In this document: positions 5,991 to 6,015 of the stretch, piece after piece
Layout: every line of letters starts with the position of its first letter
Numbering within the stretch: position 1 is the stretch's first letter
From: Gammaproteobacteria bacterium
GTDB lineage: Bacteria; Pseudomonadota; Gammaproteobacteria; Thiohalospirales; Thiohalospiraceae
Direction of reading: 5' to 3'
NCBI GenBank assembly: GCA_011322575.1
Contig: DRMK01000168.1
Span: 1 to 6,015, forward strand
Length of the DNA stretch: 6,015 nt
Notes under the pieces: model-generated
The model's database searches: none
What the model was told of the DNA's origin: nothing
Seen by the model: only the letters and a program-made list of their open reading frames with translations
Position numbers and translations under genes: made by a program

Positions 5991-6015
5991 CTACTCGATA
6001 ATCTTCGACACGACG
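5991..6015 (-). CDS. tuf: elongation factor Tu, C-terminal end only (partial)
   Basis: Only the last seven complete codons and the stop are inside the window. Read on the minus strand they give VVSKIIE followed by TAG. Many proteobacterial EF-Tu proteins end in a closely related GAGVV(S/A)K(I/V) tail, and tuf is the usual gene upstream of tRNA-Trp/secE/nusG in this part of the genome. EF-Tu is the cytoplasmic GTPase that brings aminoacyl-tRNA to the ribosomal A site. The fragment is too short for identification by sequence alone, so the call rests on tail plus synteny. A strong intrinsic terminator begins about 30 bases after the stop, so this gene probably ends its own transcription unit. 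Whether it is the tufA or tufB copy cannot be told here. Confidence 0.85.

Overview
This window is a standard bacterial housekeeping locus, the tuf / tRNA-Trp / secE-nusG / rplKAJL / rpoB cluster. Every gene lies on the minus strand, so transcription runs from high to low coordinates. Gene content and order, the close match of the RpoB rifampicin region to E. coli, a tRNA-Trp directly upstream of secE, and high GC with GC-rich wobble positions suggest a high-GC Gammaproteobacterium. A Chromatiales or Ectothiorhodospira-like lineage is my guess; the window cannot fix the genus.

Layout in transcription order: (1) 6015-5991, the last codons of an EF-Tu gene, then a strong intrinsic terminator (5961-5931). 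(2) 5865-5790, tRNA-Trp(CCA) with encoded CCA end. (3) 5735-5388 secE and 5383-4850 nusG, four bases apart. (4) A 159-base gap with a perfect 10-bp hairpin and a candidate L1-binding leader, then rplK (4690-4259) and rplA (4257-3562), one base apart. (5) A 234-base gap holding a recognisable ribosomal protein L10 leader RNA (about 3550-3456). (6) rplJ (3327-2794) and rplL (2721-2338). (7) A 158-base gap with a hairpin and short U-tract (2268-2241) that looks like the rplL-rpoB attenuator. (8) rpoB from 2179 to the left edge, first 726 residues only.

Functionally the genes supply translation and transcription machinery: EF-Tu delivers aminoacyl-tRNA; L11, L1, L10 and L7/L12 build the L1 stalk and the GTPase-associated stalk; RpoB is the RNA polymerase beta subunit; NusG couples polymerase to ribosome or Rho; SecE is part of the SecYEG translocon. 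The interest lies in the RNA-level control elements between genes. I found no novel system, mobile element, CRISPR array or foreign gene, and no convincing sigma70 promoter. The longest gene-free stretch is 234 bases and is largely accounted for by the L10 leader.
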